From Nonomuraea pusilla (GTDB taxonomy: Bacteria > Actinomycetota > Actinomycetes > Streptosporangiales > Streptosporangiaceae), in the NCBI RefSeq assembly GCF_900109355.1, contig NZ_FOBF01000002.1, forward strand, positions 558,001 through 622,000: a DNA stretch of 64,000 bases, read 5' to 3'. Made by a program: the position numbers and the translations under genes. The notes under the pieces are model-generated. The model ran no database searches and was not told the DNA's origin. It saw nothing but the letters and a program-made list of their open reading frames with translations. Positions 8,021 to 17,955 of the stretch are shown piece after piece (the first letter of the stretch is position 1; the number at the start of each line of letters is the position of its first letter).

Positions 8021-8772
8021 TCGGGGCTCCGCCCGGCGAGCGTGTCTCCGAGCTGGTCATGACGGCGGCGGATGTGGTCAAGACCTACGGTGCCGGCGAT
8101 GGCGCGGTGAGCGCGTTGCGCGGAGTCTCCGTGTCCTTCGTCCGCGGCCAGTTCACCGCGATCATGGGGCCGTCGGGGTCGGGGAAGTCGACGTTCATGC
8201 ACTGCCTGGCCGGTCTGGACACCGTGACGTCCGGCAGCATCGTCGTCGGTGAGGTCGACATCACCGGACTGTCGCGCACCCGGCTCACCGAGTTGCGCCG
8301 CGACCGGATGGGGTTCGTCTTCCAGTCGTTCAACCTCCTGCCGATGTTGACCGCGGAGGAGAACATCCGGCTCACCGGACGGCTGGCGGGCCGTGACCTG
8401 GATCAGGGGTGGTTCGACACGGTCGTGGACACGCTGGGGCTACGCGGGCGGCTGGCCCATCGTCCCACGGAGATGTCCGGCGGCCAGCAGCAGCGGGTCG
8501 CCGTGGCGCGGGCGCTGCTGACCAGGCCGGAAGTGCTGTTCGCCGACGAGCCCACCGGAAACCTGGACTCCCGTTCCGGCGCGGAGGTACTGGGCTTCCT
8601 GCGTGCGGCGGTCGACGACTACCAGCAGACAGTGGTCATGGTGACGCACGATCCGGTGGCCGCCGCGTACGCCGACCGGGTGCTGTTCCTGGCCGACGGG
8701 GCGATCGTGGACGAGTTGGCCGGACCCACCATCGACGCCGTGCATGCCCGCATGCGCAAGATCGAGGGCTGA
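8017..8772 (+). CDS. ABC transporter ATP-binding protein, LolD/MacB type
   Basis: Start ATG at 8017 with GGGAGG 7 bases upstream; 251 residues. Walker A GPSGSGKST (51-59), Q-loop VFQSFNLLP, signature SGGQQQRVAVA, Walker B VLFADEPTGNLD and the H-loop VTHDP are intact. This is the ATPase of the family that powers FtsX-type mechanotransmission permeases. The permease starts 4 bases downstream. Likely role: efflux of a peptide or amphiphile under control of the divergent MarR regulator. Confidence 0.92.
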   Translation: MIGAPPGERVSELVMTAADVVKTYGAGDGAVSALRGVSVSFVRGQFTAIMGPSGSGKSTFMHCLAGLDTVTSGSIVVGEVDITGLSRTRLTELRRDRMGFVFQSFNLLPMLTAEENIRLTGRLAGRDLDQGWFDTVVDTLGLRGRLAHRPTEMSGGQQQRVAVARALLTRPEVLFADEPTGNLDSRSGAEVLGFLRAAVDDYQQTVVMVTHDPVAAAYADRVLFLADGAIVDELAGPTIDAVHARMRKIEG

Positions 8773-8776
8773 GGCC

Positions 8777-11365
8777 ATGGGAAACCCCCTGTGGCTCATC
8801 GCGCGCCGGACGTTCGCCGAGGGCTGGTTGCGGCTGACCGCCACCCTGCTGGCGGCGCTGGGATCGATCGCGCTCATTGCGGGCTCGCTGCAGTTCGCAC
8901 TGCGCGCGCAGGAGGCGGTGGCCGGCAGCGACGCCAGCGAGTACGTCCACGCGGACGTGCTGGTGCAGGGCGGCACAGTCGATCCGGGCGACCCGTTCGC
9001 GCCGCCCGACGGCCGGATCCGGCTCGATCAGGTCGCCTCCCGGCCCGGGGTGGCGGCGGCAGTCGGGGACGCCACGACTGCGGTGACGGCCTCCCGGACC
9101 GACGGGCAGGCGATCACGGCGGCGGCCGAGGGCCGTACGCTGCTGCGTCCCTGGGTCTCCGATCCGGAGTTGAACCCCTACCGCTTGGAGGCGGGACGCG
9201 CCCCCACCGCGGACGGCGAGGTGGCGATCGTCCGGCACATGTCTCTCGCCGGGGATCTGCGCGTCGGCGACACCATGACGCTGACACTGCCCCGCCAGAC
9301 GCGCCAGGTGCGGATCGCCGGGATCGTCAGTGTTCAGGGCCGCGGCGCGGTGGCCGCCGGTGACCTGGTGCTGGCCCCGCCCGAGACCGTGCAGCGCGCC
9401 GCGATGCTGCCCGCGGGCAGTTGGCAGAGCGTCTGGCTGAAAACCGCACCTGGCGTCTCCGCCGATCGGCTGCGTGGCGAGCTGGCCCGCGACCTGGGCG
9501 AGGCCGTCACGGTGCGCACTGCGGAGTCCGTACGGAACGCGCAGACCGCCGCCGCTTCCGGTGAGGGCGCCTCGATCGCCGGTGTCGTCGGCATGCTCGC
9601 CTCCGTCGCGATCTTTGTCGGGCTGTTCGTGGTGGCCAACACCTTCGGTACCCTCGTCCGGCAGCGCACCCGCCGGCTGGCGCTGCTGAGCGCTATCGGC
9701 GCCACACCGCGGCAGATCGGCCGCCTGATCCGGCTGGAGGCGCTGGTACTGGGCGCGGTCGCCGCGGTGGGCGGCGTGGCCGCGGGCTTCCCGCTCGCCG
9801 AGATGATCATCTGGCTGTTCGCCCGGGACGGCTTCGACGTGTCCGCCTCCGCCCCCCAGGTCGGCTTGGTCGCGCTGGCCGTCCCGGTCGTGGTCGGTCT
9901 CCTGGTCACCCAGGCCGCCGCGTGGCGGGCGGCGTACCGCGCCGGGAGCGTCTCGCCCATCGAGGCGTTGCGCAGCACGGTCGCCGAACCCCGGGAACGG
10001 CGCTGGCCACGCCTGCTGTCCGCATCCGTGATCTTCGTCGGCGCCTGCTTCCTGTGCGCGGTGGCGGTGACGGTCCGCGTCAGCGATCCGCCCGGCTCGG
10101 ATCGTACGTTCGCCATCACGCTGATGATCCTTTTCGCGTCGATGCTGGCGGTGACCGGGCTGGCCGTGCTCACCCCGTTCTTCGTCGGGCCGCTGGGCGG
10201 GCTGGTGGGCCGCATCGGGACGCTGGTCAGCGGGGAGACCGGACGGCTGGCGCACGCCACCATCACGCGCAGCCCGCGCCGGGTCTCCTCGGCCGCGTCG
10301 TCGCTGATGCTGGGTGTCGCGCTGGTCGCCTCTTTGGCGCTGGTCACGATGTCGGTGAACGACCGGTTCCGCGAGGCGGGACGGGAGGTGATGGCGGCCG
10401 AGCACGCGATCACCTCGACCGCCAGGACCGCCGAGGGTGCGCCCGCGCCCCTGGGCCGCGACGTCGCGGCGAAGGTCACGGGCGCGCCGGGGGTGTCCAG
10501 AACGGCCGTCCTGACACGGACCGAGGTCACGCTGGTGCCGGCCAAGCCGACGCGAGCGGCGGCCGAGCCGTTCCGCTTCCTGGTCAGTGGTGCCGAGCAG
10601 GCGGGGCTGCGTGACGTGCTGCGACTGGGCGGCCGGCCACCCGCGCTGCGGGAAGGGGAGATCGCGCTGTCGTCGGCCGTCATGAAGGAACGGGGGCTCC
10701 GGCGCGGCGAGGACATCATCGTGCGCGGCGCGCAGGGCCGCACCGTGCTCACCATCGCGGGCTCGTACCACGACCCGTCCCACCTGTTCGCCGATCAGGC
10801 GCTGGTGGCTCCGGCGACGATGGACCGGCTCGACGTCAACGCCGCCGCCCTGGCGGTGCTCGTGCGGGGCGGCTCGCCGGAGGCTCTGGCGCGCGCCGTG
10901 GCCGGGGTGCCCGGGGTGCGGGTCCTCGACCGTGACGCCTACGTGGCCGCGGCGTCGCAGTCGCTCACCCGGGCCCTGCGCTCGACGTACAGCTTCGTCG
11001 GCATGGCGCTGCTGCTGGCGCTGTTCGGGATGGCGACCACTGTGACGATGAGCGTCGTAGAACGCACCCGCGAGTTCGGGCTGCTGGGCGCCGTGGGCGC
11101 GACCATGAGGCAGATCCGCTCGATCGTCCGCTGGGAGGCGGCCACCGTGGTGGTCCTCGGCACGATCCTCGGCCTCGTGATCGGGATCGGCACGCTGGCG
11201 CTGCTGCACGTGACGAGCGGCAGTTCGTTCCTGCGCCCGGACCCGCCGTGGTGGCTGTACCTGGCGCTCGCGGCGGGTGCCGCGGTGGCGACGCTGGCGA
11301 CCTCGGCGCTGCCCGCGCGCCGGGCGGCAAGCGTGCCCGTCCTGGAGGCCGCCAAGGCGGAGTGA
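8777..11365 (+). CDS. FtsX-like ABC permease (large, two FtsX domains)
   Basis: 862 residues from ATG at 8777. One N-terminal membrane segment, a long extracytoplasmic region (about 40-250), three membrane helices with the FtsX signature (VVANTFGTLVRQRTRRLALL), a further helix pair, a second extracytoplasmic region and a second FtsX block near the C-terminus (FGMATTVTMSVVERTREFGL). This is the usual build of actinomycete fused FtsX permeases. It pairs with the ATPase just upstream. The substrate cannot be read from sequence. Confidence 0.9.
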   Translation: MGNPLWLIARRTFAEGWLRLTATLLAALGSIALIAGSLQFALRAQEAVAGSDASEYVHADVLVQGGTVDPGDPFAPPDGRIRLDQVASRPGVAAAVGDATTAVTASRTDGQAITAAAEGRTLLRPWVSDPELNPYRLEAGRAPTADGEVAIVRHMSLAGDLRVGDTMTLTLPRQTRQVRIAGIVSVQGRGAVAAGDLVLAPPETVQRAAMLPAGSWQSVWLKTAPGVSADRLRGELARDLGEAVTVRTAESVRNAQTAAASGEGASIAGVVGMLASVAIFVGLFVVANTFGTLVRQRTRRLALLSAIGATPRQIGRLIRLEALVLGAVAAVGGVAAGFPLAEMIIWLFARDGFDVSASAPQVGLVALAVPVVVGLLVTQAAAWRAAYRAGSVSPIEALRSTVAEPRERRWPRLLSASVIFVGACFLCAVAVTVRVSDPPGSDRTFAITLMILFASMLAVTGLAVLTPFFVGPLGGLVGRIGTLVSGETGRLAHATITRSPRRVSSAASSLMLGVALVASLALVTMSVNDRFREAGREVMAAEHAITSTARTAEGAPAPLGRDVAAKVTGAPGVSRTAVLTRTEVTLVPAKPTRAAAEPFRFLVSGAEQAGLRDVLRLGGRPPALREGEIALSSAVMKERGLRRGEDIIVRGAQGRTVLTIAGSYHDPSHLFADQALVAPATMDRLDVNAAALAVLVRGGSPEALARAVAGVPGVRVLDRDAYVAAASQSLTRALRSTYSFVGMALLLALFGMATTVTMSVVERTREFGLLGAVGATMRQIRSIVRWEAATVVVLGTILGLVIGIGTLALLHVTSGSSFLRPDPPWWLYLALAAGAAVATLATSALPARRAASVPVLEAAKAE

Positions 11366-11398
11366 GTCACCGCGGACGCGGGCGCCTGGATCGTGCGC

Positions 11399-11860
11399 TC
11401 ACAGGGTCAGGCCGACGAGGCCGCAGTTGATGAGCAGGGCGAGAACGGTCAGGGCGGTGCGGACGCGGTTCCAGGTGCCCCAGCGCCGCCGCGGATCCCG
11501 TTCGGCGAAGTCCTCGGGCAGGTTGTCCGGGTCCAGGGCTCGCACCCACCGGTTCACCGGCACGTTCCTGGTCAGCGAGATCGTGATCGTGCCCAGGCAG
11601 AGCGAGGCCGCCGCCAGATAGAGCACACGAGCCGTGGCACTCCCGGCGAGCAGGCCGAGAGCGAGGTCGCCGAGCGTGGTGATGAGCAGGCAGATGGGCA
11701 TGAACGGGTCGAAACGGGTGGAGAAGAACGCGTGCGCGTGCACGTACCGGTCCGGTGGCAGGCTGTCCAGCAGCGGCCAGCCGCCCATCTGGGTGCCCAG
11801 CAGCACCCCGGCGGCCAAGCCGTTGGCCAGCAGGACGAGCGAGACGACGATCTCCAGCAT
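11399..11860 (-). CDS. DUF1772 membrane protein, anthrone-oxygenase-like
   Basis: 153 residues from ATG at 11860 (GGAGGG 6 bases before). About four hydrophobic helices and the typical DUF1772 central part (LPPDRYVHAHAFFSTRFDPF, NVPVNRWV). DUF1772 proteins in aromatic polyketide clusters act as small membrane anthrone oxygenases. It is the last gene of the long minus-strand operon that carries the ACP and aromatase. A second, related DUF1772 gene lies at 12732, so the pathway may have two quinone-forming steps or a two-part enzyme. Confidence 0.75.
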   Translation of the reverse strand: MLEIVVSLVLLANGLAAGVLLGTQMGGWPLLDSLPPDRYVHAHAFFSTRFDPFMPICLLITTLGDLALGLLAGSATARVLYLAAASLCLGTITISLTRNVPVNRWVRALDPDNLPEDFAERDPRRRWGTWNRVRTALTVLALLINCGLVGLTL

Positions 11861-11911
11861 GAGCCCTCCAGTCAGGCAGCCTGCCACCGAGCCGCGTTCC
11901 TGCACCATCGC

Positions 11912-12629
<718 letters not shown>

Positions 12630-12731
12630 TCCAGATCTCTCCATTCCGTCAACAGCGCCGTAATACGGCACTTCGGACAGTTTCAGGTTCACCTCTCCGG
12701 CTGGAGAGCTTCTCGATTCGTGCTCGACGCC

Positions 12732-13184
12732 TCAGCCGAGCACCACGGCGACGGCGTTCACCGTCACCCCCAGCAGGGCGAGCGCGGTGCGCAGCAGATG
12801 CCATCGGCGCCACAGCGGCCGGGGGTCGCGCCAGTCGGGCGGCACCTCGTCCGGATCGAGGGCCTTGACCACCCGGTTGATCGGGACGTTGCAGAAGTGC
12901 GAGACCACCGAGACCCCGAGCAGCAGGACGGCGGCCGTGGCGAAGAGCAGGGCGGGCTCGGCTCTCGTCAGCACCGCGAGGACGACGTCGATGATCATTG
13001 ACGAGAGCACGAGGATCGGCATGGTGGGATCCCACCGGCGGCCGACGAGCTGGTGGGTGTAGACGTAGCGGTCGGCCGGCATGGCGAAGAGCGCGGGCAG
13101 CACGCTCAGCGCGACCGCGAACAGCACCCCGGCCACGATGCCGCTGCCCACCAGCGCCGCTATGGACAGCAGATCCGTGATCAT
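12732..13184 (-). CDS. DUF1772 membrane protein, anthrone-oxygenase-like (second copy)
   Basis: 150 residues from ATG at 13184, overlapping the preceding stop as ATGA. The pattern (MPADRYVYTHQLVGRRWDPT, NVPINRVVKALDPDEVP) is clearly paralogous to the product at 11399: both have the PADRY motif, the NVP(I/V)NR motif and ALDPD. Four membrane helices. Probable anthrone oxygenase or partner subunit. About 100 bases separate it from the ACP. Confidence 0.75.
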   Translation of the reverse strand: MITDLLSIAALVGSGIVAGVLFAVALSVLPALFAMPADRYVYTHQLVGRRWDPTMPILVLSSMIIDVVLAVLTRAEPALLFATAAVLLLGVSVVSHFCNVPINRVVKALDPDEVPPDWRDPRPLWRRWHLLRTALALLGVTVNAVAVVLG

Positions 13185-14071
13185 CGCGCCGATCCGTCTC
13201 CGCCCGGGAGCGGCTCCGCCACGGTGGCCGCGTCGTCGTCGCCGCGGCCGCTCGCCAGCACATCGGCATACCTGCCGAGGGCGCAACCGGTCACCGGCAG
13301 CTCCGTCCCGCGTGCCAGCGCCTCCTGGTTCGCCAGGGCGAGATCCTTGTGCATGAGCGCGGACCGGAAGGCCGCCGGCCGGTACGCCCGCGCCCGCATG
13401 AACTGCGCGCGGAACGACAGCACCGGCGACCGCCAGCCGCTGCTTTCGAAGACGTCCAGCAGCAGGCCGCGATCGATGCCCATGGTCTCGACGAACCGCA
13501 CCGCCTCCGCCAGCCCGAGGATCTGCACGCCCAGCATCAGGTTGAACGCGAGCTTCAACGCGCTCGCGTTGCCCGTCGGGCCGAGGCGGCGGACGTCCTG
13601 GCCGATCGCGTGGAGCACCTCGCGGGCGTCCTCCACGGCCGACTCCTCACCGGCGGCGAAGACGCGCAACTCCCCTTTGGCGGCCATGGCGGGGTTGCCC
13701 AGCACGCAGGCCTCGACCCGCCGCACCCCCGCCTCGGCCAGCCGCTTGGCGGCGGCCACGGCGAAGGTGGGCGTGACCGTCGAGGTGTCCACGACGATCG
13801 TGCCCGGCGGCAGCCGCCCGTCGAGCTCGCCGAACAGCACCTGCTCCACGGCTGCCTCGTCGGCGAGGCTGAGCAGCACGACCTCGGCGCCGGTTACCGC
13901 CTCGGCCGCCGAGGCGGCGATCGTGGCGCCCGCCTCGCCCACCGGCACGGCCTTGTCCGGCGTGCGGTTGTACGCGGTGACGGCGGCACCCGCGGCAAGC
14001 AGGGCACGCGCCATCCCTGCCCCCATGCCGCCCAGCCCGAGCACGGCGATCGACGTGGGCTGCACGTTCAC
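13181..14071 (-). CDS. NAD(P)-dependent 3-hydroxyacid dehydrogenase family protein
   Basis: 296 residues. Rossmann motif GLGGMGAGMA at 12-21, substrate-side motif VDTSTVTP, and the lysine region NASALKLAFNLM of the HIBADH/6-phosphogluconate dehydrogenase superfamily. It overlaps both neighbours by four bases, so it belongs to the ACP operon. In the pathway it could reduce a keto or imine group on the polyketide; members of this family include imine reductases. The exact substrate is not visible. Confidence 0.85.
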   Translation of the reverse strand: MNVQPTSIAVLGLGGMGAGMARALLAAGAAVTAYNRTPDKAVPVGEAGATIAASAAEAVTGAEVVLLSLADEAAVEQVLFGELDGRLPPGTIVVDTSTVTPTFAVAAAKRLAEAGVRRVEACVLGNPAMAAKGELRVFAAGEESAVEDAREVLHAIGQDVRRLGPTGNASALKLAFNLMLGVQILGLAEAVRFVETMGIDRGLLLDVFESSGWRSPVLSFRAQFMRARAYRPAAFRSALMHKDLALANQEALARGTELPVTGCALGRYADVLASGRGDDDAATVAEPLPGGDGSAR

Positions 14072-14448
14072 CTCGCCGCGGGATGGGTCTGCACGGACAG
14101 TTGCGAGATGCAGCGCATCACGGCGTCGCGGAAGTACCGGCTGAATCCGGCCTCGTCACTGGTGTCCCGCTGCTCCTGCAGGTAGGGGGCGAGCCTCTGC
14201 TCGATCAGGTGCACCCCACGCTGGCCGGCCATGTGGCGGGCGATGGCGGCGAACTCGCCCTCGTAGTGGATGACCCGCACCAGCACGTCGTCCTTGAGGA
14301 AGACGGCCGTGCCGAGCAGCCGGCCGGCCGCGGCGCCGTCGTCGCCGGTGAACACCGGGCTGTCGACCCGCTGGAAGCCGGCGAAGATCTCGGCTATCTC
14401 CTCCTCGTGCCCGGGCTTGACTCGGTAGGTGATGGCCGCGTACGGCAT
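14068..14448 (-). CDS. SchA/CurD-domain protein
   Basis: 126 residues with AAGGAGG ahead of ATG 14448. The N-terminus MPYAAITYRVKPGHEEEIAE and the middle block LLGTAVFLKDDVLVRVIHYE are typical of the SchA/CurD (WhiE ORFI-like) family, a ferredoxin-like fold found in spore-pigment clusters. Its job is unclear; monooxygenase or cyclase partner roles have been proposed. A close paralogue lies at 17351. It overlaps the next gene by four bases. Confidence 0.85.
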   Translation of the reverse strand: MPYAAITYRVKPGHEEEIAEIFAGFQRVDSPVFTGDDGAAAGRLLGTAVFLKDDVLVRVIHYEGEFAAIARHMAGQRGVHLIEQRLAPYLQEQRDTSDEAGFSRYFRDAVMRCISQLSVQTHPAAR

Positions 14449-14472
14449 GGCATCCTCCTTGGCTCGTCGAAA

Positions 14473-14514
14473 GGACTCAGTCGAAGGGACTCAGTCGAAG
14501 GGACTCAACCGAAG
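14473..14514. repeat. Three tandem 14-bp repeats
   Basis: GGACTCAGTCGAAG occurs at 14473-14486 and 14487-14500, then with two changes (AACC for AGTC) at 14501-14514. The last copy covers the end of the LLM gene (stop at 14505). The array fills most of the gap before the SchA/CurD ribosome site. Confidence 0.8.
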
Positions 14515-15362
14515 GCCACTTTGGCGATCAGGTCGAGCTGGTCGGCATCGGACGTGCAGGGAATCAACATGAGCTCGTCGCAACCCGCTGCGGCGTAACC
14601 GTCGATCGTCTCGCGCAGCCGGGCGTCATCGGCGATCAGGCTGTCGGCCAGGAAGCGGGCCTTGCCGCCGGTGTAGGCGTAGTAGTCGAGCAGGTAGCGG
14701 GCACCGGCCCGGTTACGGTCCGCTCCGGGGGCGACGTAGGCGAGGGCGCCCAGCTTCGGCGGGCTGGTCCGGCCCGCGTCCGCCCAGGCCTGCCGTACCT
14801 CGGCGGCCACTTCCGCGTACCGGTGCAGGGGGGTGCTTCCAGAGATCCAGCCGATGCCGCACCTGGCCGCCCTTCTCATGGAAGCGGCCGAATTACCCCC
14901 GATCCACAGCGGGATCCGCCCGCGGACCGGGTGCGGACCGACGCCGGGGACCGCGCCCTCCCCCGACCACACGCGCTCCATCTCCTCCAACAGGTCGTCG
15001 AGCCGGCGCCCGCGCCCGTCGTAGGGCACGCCGGTCGCGACGAAGTCGTCCTCCCGCCCGCCCGCGGCGACGCCCACCACCAGCCGGCCGCCGGCCAGCC
15101 GGTCCACGCTGGCCAGTTGCTTGGCCAGGAGCACCGCGCTCGGCCGGTAGGCGGCCAGCAGAATCGTGGGAGCCAGCGTGATGCGCTCGGTCACGGCCGC
15201 GGCGGCCGCCAGCGCCACCACGGTGTCGTAGCTGTCGTAGACCAGCCGATCCAGCACGGCCAGCGTGCTGAAGCCGAGCCGGTCGGCCCGCCGGGCGAAC
15301 TCGACCAGCTCGCGGCCGTCCGTCCCGGGAACGGTGCTCGGCAAACCGACTCCGATGTCCAT
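14505..15362 (-). CDS. LLM-class flavin/F420-dependent oxidoreductase
   Basis: 285 residues from ATG at 15362 (GGAGG upstream); the frame extends 18 codons further without a good start. TIM-barrel bacterial luciferase-like pattern: start MDIGVGLPSTV, LVVGVAAGGREDDF, IPLWIGGNSAASMRRAAR. Several members use coenzyme F420 and reduce quinones or double bonds in aromatic polyketides. Part of the ACP operon. A second LLM gene lies at 24402. Confidence 0.85.
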   Translation of the reverse strand: MDIGVGLPSTVPGTDGRELVEFARRADRLGFSTLAVLDRLVYDSYDTVVALAAAAAVTERITLAPTILLAAYRPSAVLLAKQLASVDRLAGGRLVVGVAAGGREDDFVATGVPYDGRGRRLDDLLEEMERVWSGEGAVPGVGPHPVRGRIPLWIGGNSAASMRRAARCGIGWISGSTPLHRYAEVAAEVRQAWADAGRTSPPKLGALAYVAPGADRNRAGARYLLDYYAYTGGKARFLADSLIADDARLRETIDGYAAAGCDELMLIPCTSDADQLDLIAKVAFG

Positions 15363-15428
15363 GTAGCCTCCAGTCCGCTCCTGCGACAGCCCGCAGCCGC
15401 CCGCGGCCGCTCCCATGCCGGCGACGGC

Positions 15429-16166
15429 TCAGATCCCGCCGTCCACGTTCAGCGCCACGCCGCTGATGTACCGGGAGGTGTCCCCGGCCAGGAACAGCAC
15501 CGCGCCGGCCACGTCGTTGGGCCGGCAGAGCCGTCCCAGTGCCGTGATCGCGACGACGCGCTCCACCACCTGCGGCGGCAGTCCCGCCCCCGGCTCTGTC
15601 TCCGTGAGACCGGGCGCGACGAGGTTGACCCTGATCCCGCGCGAGCCCAGTTCCTTGCACAGCCCGCGCGTGAACCCGATCAGCGCCGCCTTCGAGGCGG
15701 AGTAGTGCACGCCGTTGACCCGCCCGCGTAGCGCGGCCGACGCCCCGATGTTGATCACCGAGGCGCCTTCGGCCAGCAGGCCGAGCATCGCCTGTGTGAC
15801 CAGGTAGGCGGAGGTCACGTTGTGGTCGAGCAGCCGCCGCCACTCCTCGCCCGAGATCTCCGCGAAGGGTGCGGCGCCGTCCACGCCGACGTTGTTGACC
15901 AGGGCATCGAGCCCGCCGAACGCGGCCTCCACGGTGCCGGCCAGCCGCCGGGTGTCCGCGGAGTCGGTCACGTCCGCCCGCACCACCTGGTTGCGGTCGC
16001 CGAGCTCCTTCAACTCCCTGACGAGGCTGTCGGCTTCCTCTCCCTCGGTGTGATGACATGCCAGGACATGTGCGCCGGCCCGCGCGAAAGCGAGGACAGT
16101 GGCACGGCCGATGCCCCTGGTCCCCCCGGTCACCAGCACACGCTTGCCGCGTAGCCCTTGATCCAC
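15429..16166 (-). CDS. SDR-family oxidoreductase (ketoreductase-like)
   Basis: 245 residues from GTG at 16166 (GAGAGGAA upstream). NAD(P) motif TGGTRGIG, NNVG, catalytic Ser in INIGAS, and YSASK; the end LGRLCRPNDVAGAVLFLAGD and ISGVALNVDGG are FabG-like. It is the first gene of the minus-strand operon that runs down to 11399. Likely reduces a keto group of the polyketide. It is related to the reductase at 42247. Confidence 0.87.
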   Translation of the reverse strand: MDQGLRGKRVLVTGGTRGIGRATVLAFARAGAHVLACHHTEGEEADSLVRELKELGDRNQVVRADVTDSADTRRLAGTVEAAFGGLDALVNNVGVDGAAPFAEISGEEWRRLLDHNVTSAYLVTQAMLGLLAEGASVINIGASAALRGRVNGVHYSASKAALIGFTRGLCKELGSRGIRVNLVAPGLTETEPGAGLPPQVVERVVAITALGRLCRPNDVAGAVLFLAGDTSRYISGVALNVDGGI

Positions 16167-16231
16167 CAGACCATTCCTCTCGCTGCGACGTACGGCTCCG
16201 CTCATCGTGCGGACACCGGCTGGTCCGCCCC

Positions 16232-16288
16232 TCGAGCCCCGGTCGAGAACCGGCGGCCCCGGCCCACGCCTCCAACCGGCTTCGAGCC
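16232..16288 (+). promoter_or_regulatory. Candidate SARP operator between divergent operons
   Basis: TCGAGCC (16232-16238) and TCGAGAA (16243-16249) are direct heptamers exactly 11 bp apart, the layout bound by SARP activators. A third TCGAGCC is at 16282. The site lies in the 200-bp gap between the ACP operon (start 16166, minus) and the O-methyltransferase (start 16367, plus). Confidence 0.55.
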
Positions 16289-16366
16289 TGTCTCCACCCT
16301 CCGGTGGAAGCGTCGCCAGCGACCCGGCACGACCGTCGGCCACGGGTGCGAGAAAGGAAGTCACGA

Positions 16367-17374
16367 ATGACGGGCATCGCTCCGGACGTCACCACCCCTA
16401 CCGGGCTCATCCGGCTGTGCAACGCCTTCTGCGAGTCCAAGGCCCTGCTCACCGCGGTGGAACTCGACCTGTTCACCGAGCTGCACGACAACCCGGCGAC
16501 CGAGGAGGAGATCCGCGAGCGGCTCGGGCTGCACGGCCGCGGCCTGCGTGACTTCCTGCTCCTCCTGACCGCCCTCGGCCTGCTCGAACGGCAGGGCGAC
16601 GGCTACCGCAACGCCCCCGGCGCCGACCAGTACCTGGTGCGCGAGCAGCCGACCTACATCGGCGGGTTCATGCGCCGGGCCAACGACAACCTCTATCCGG
16701 CGTGGGGCAAGCTGTCCGACGCCCTGCGCACCGGCCTGCCGCAGGCGCGCGGCAACTTCCAGGACGTCCTGCGCGACCCGCAGGTGCTGGGCCGCTTCAT
16801 CCAGATGATGGACGCGCTGACCCAGGTCCTGGGGCCTCAGCTCATCGAGGCGTTCGACTTCTCCGGCCACTCGACGCTGCTCGACGTGGGCGGCTGCCGG
16901 GGCAACCTCGCCGGCCAGATCGTCAAGGCGCACCCCGAGCTGACCGGCAACGTGTTCGACCTCCCGCAGATGGAGCCGTTCTTCACCGATCACATGGCCG
17001 GCCTCGGCCTGACCGGCAGGGTGCGCTTCACCGGCGGCGACTTCTTCCAGGACCTGCTGCCGCAGGCCGACGTCGTGGTCCTGGGGCACGTACTGCACGA
17101 CTACGACGCCGACAGTCGCCGTTTGCTGGTGCAGAAGGCCGGCGCGGCGGTCCGCCCCGGCGGCGCGTTGCTGATCTACGACCGGATGCTGGACGAGGGC
17201 CCGGCCCAGGTGGAGAACCTGGTGATCAGCCTGGACATGCTGCTGGTCACCGAGGGCGGCTCGGAGTACCCGGTCGAGGAGCTTCGGCAGCACGCCGCGC
17301 TGGCCGGCTTCACCGCGCAGGAGGAGAAGCGGCTCGGAGACTTCGACACCCTACTGATCTGCCGCAGAGGCTGA
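16367..17374 (+). CDS. SAM-dependent O-methyltransferase
   Basis: 335 residues, ATG at 16367 after AAAGGAAG. N-terminal winged-helix dimerisation domain (to about 100), then the SAM site LLDVGGCRG (171-179) and the catalytic-His region GHVLHDYDADSRRLL, typical of class I small-molecule O-methyltransferases in aromatic polyketide pathways. It would methylate a phenolic or enolic hydroxyl. Its 3' end overlaps the convergent SchA/CurD gene by 24 bases. One of three such enzymes here; the three are not close duplicates. Confidence 0.9.
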   Translation: MTGIAPDVTTPTGLIRLCNAFCESKALLTAVELDLFTELHDNPATEEEIRERLGLHGRGLRDFLLLLTALGLLERQGDGYRNAPGADQYLVREQPTYIGGFMRRANDNLYPAWGKLSDALRTGLPQARGNFQDVLRDPQVLGRFIQMMDALTQVLGPQLIEAFDFSGHSTLLDVGGCRGNLAGQIVKAHPELTGNVFDLPQMEPFFTDHMAGLGLTGRVRFTGGDFFQDLLPQADVVVLGHVLHDYDADSRRLLVQKAGAAVRPGGALLIYDRMLDEGPAQVENLVISLDMLLVTEGGSEYPVEELRQHAALAGFTAQEEKRLGDFDTLLICRRG

Positions 17375-17749
17375 GGCGTCCTGGTGTCGGGGTACCGCGA
17401 ACTGGGTGATGCAGCGCAGCCGGCTGGCGTTGAAGGTCCGCAGGAAACCCTCGACCGTGCCGGTGTCGCGTGGCTTGTTCAGGTAGGGGGCGAGCTTGCG
17501 TTCCACCTCCGCCACCCCCGGCTGGACGGCCATGAACCGGATCACCGCGTCGAGGTCGCCCTCGTACTCGATGAACCGCACCAGCGTGCTGTCCCGGATG
17601 AACACCGCCGTGGCGAGGATGCGGCCCGCCTGGGCGCCGTCGGCCCCAGGGACCACGTTCCCCGCAGGCCGGCGGAAGTTGTTGAACACCTCGGCGACCT
17701 CGTCCTCGTATCCGCTCTTGATGTCGTAAGTGATCGCCGTGTACGGCAT
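17351..17749 (-). CDS. SchA/CurD-domain protein (second copy)
   Basis: 132 residues from ATG at 17749. MPYTAITYDIKSGYEDEVAE and ILATAVFIRDSTLVRFIEYE align along most of the length with the product at 14068, as does the end SRLRCITQF. Having two copies suggests a heterodimer or two separate steps. It is a single-gene minus unit between two plus-strand methyltransferases. Confidence 0.85.
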   Translation of the reverse strand: MPYTAITYDIKSGYEDEVAEVFNNFRRPAGNVVPGADGAQAGRILATAVFIRDSTLVRFIEYEGDLDAVIRFMAVQPGVAEVERKLAPYLNKPRDTGTVEGFLRTFNASRLRCITQFAVPRHQDASASAADQ

Positions 17750-17797
17750 GGCAACTCCTCGGGATCGTGAACGTCGTCCCAGGATGCGCACCGGGGC

Positions 17798-17826
17798 TCG
17801 AGAAGACCTCGGGGACCGCTCGGCCG
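17798..17826 (+). promoter_or_regulatory. Candidate SARP operator, three heptamers
   Basis: TCGAGAA (17798), TCGGGGA (17809) and TCGGCCG (17820) are direct repeats at exact 11-bp steps. They lie in the 206-bp divergent gap, upstream of the methyltransferase-P450-ferredoxin operon starting at 17956. Confidence 0.6.
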
Positions 17827-17955
17827 TGACGCGGTCCTCGCCCCATACCGGTTCCATCCGCCCTTGAACCGCCGGTGGGAGCCTGCCGGGAACGGCAGGA
17901 CCCTGACCGGCTCAGGGGCGGCCGAAGCGACCTGTCACCCAAAGGAGGATTCGGG

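Noticed and set aside
8636..11209. 857-codon open frame on the minus strand
   Set aside because: Antisense to the FtsX permease, which has clear domains. Long open antisense frames are usual in GC-rich codon-biased DNA; the product is low-complexity Arg/Gly/His/Gln-rich.
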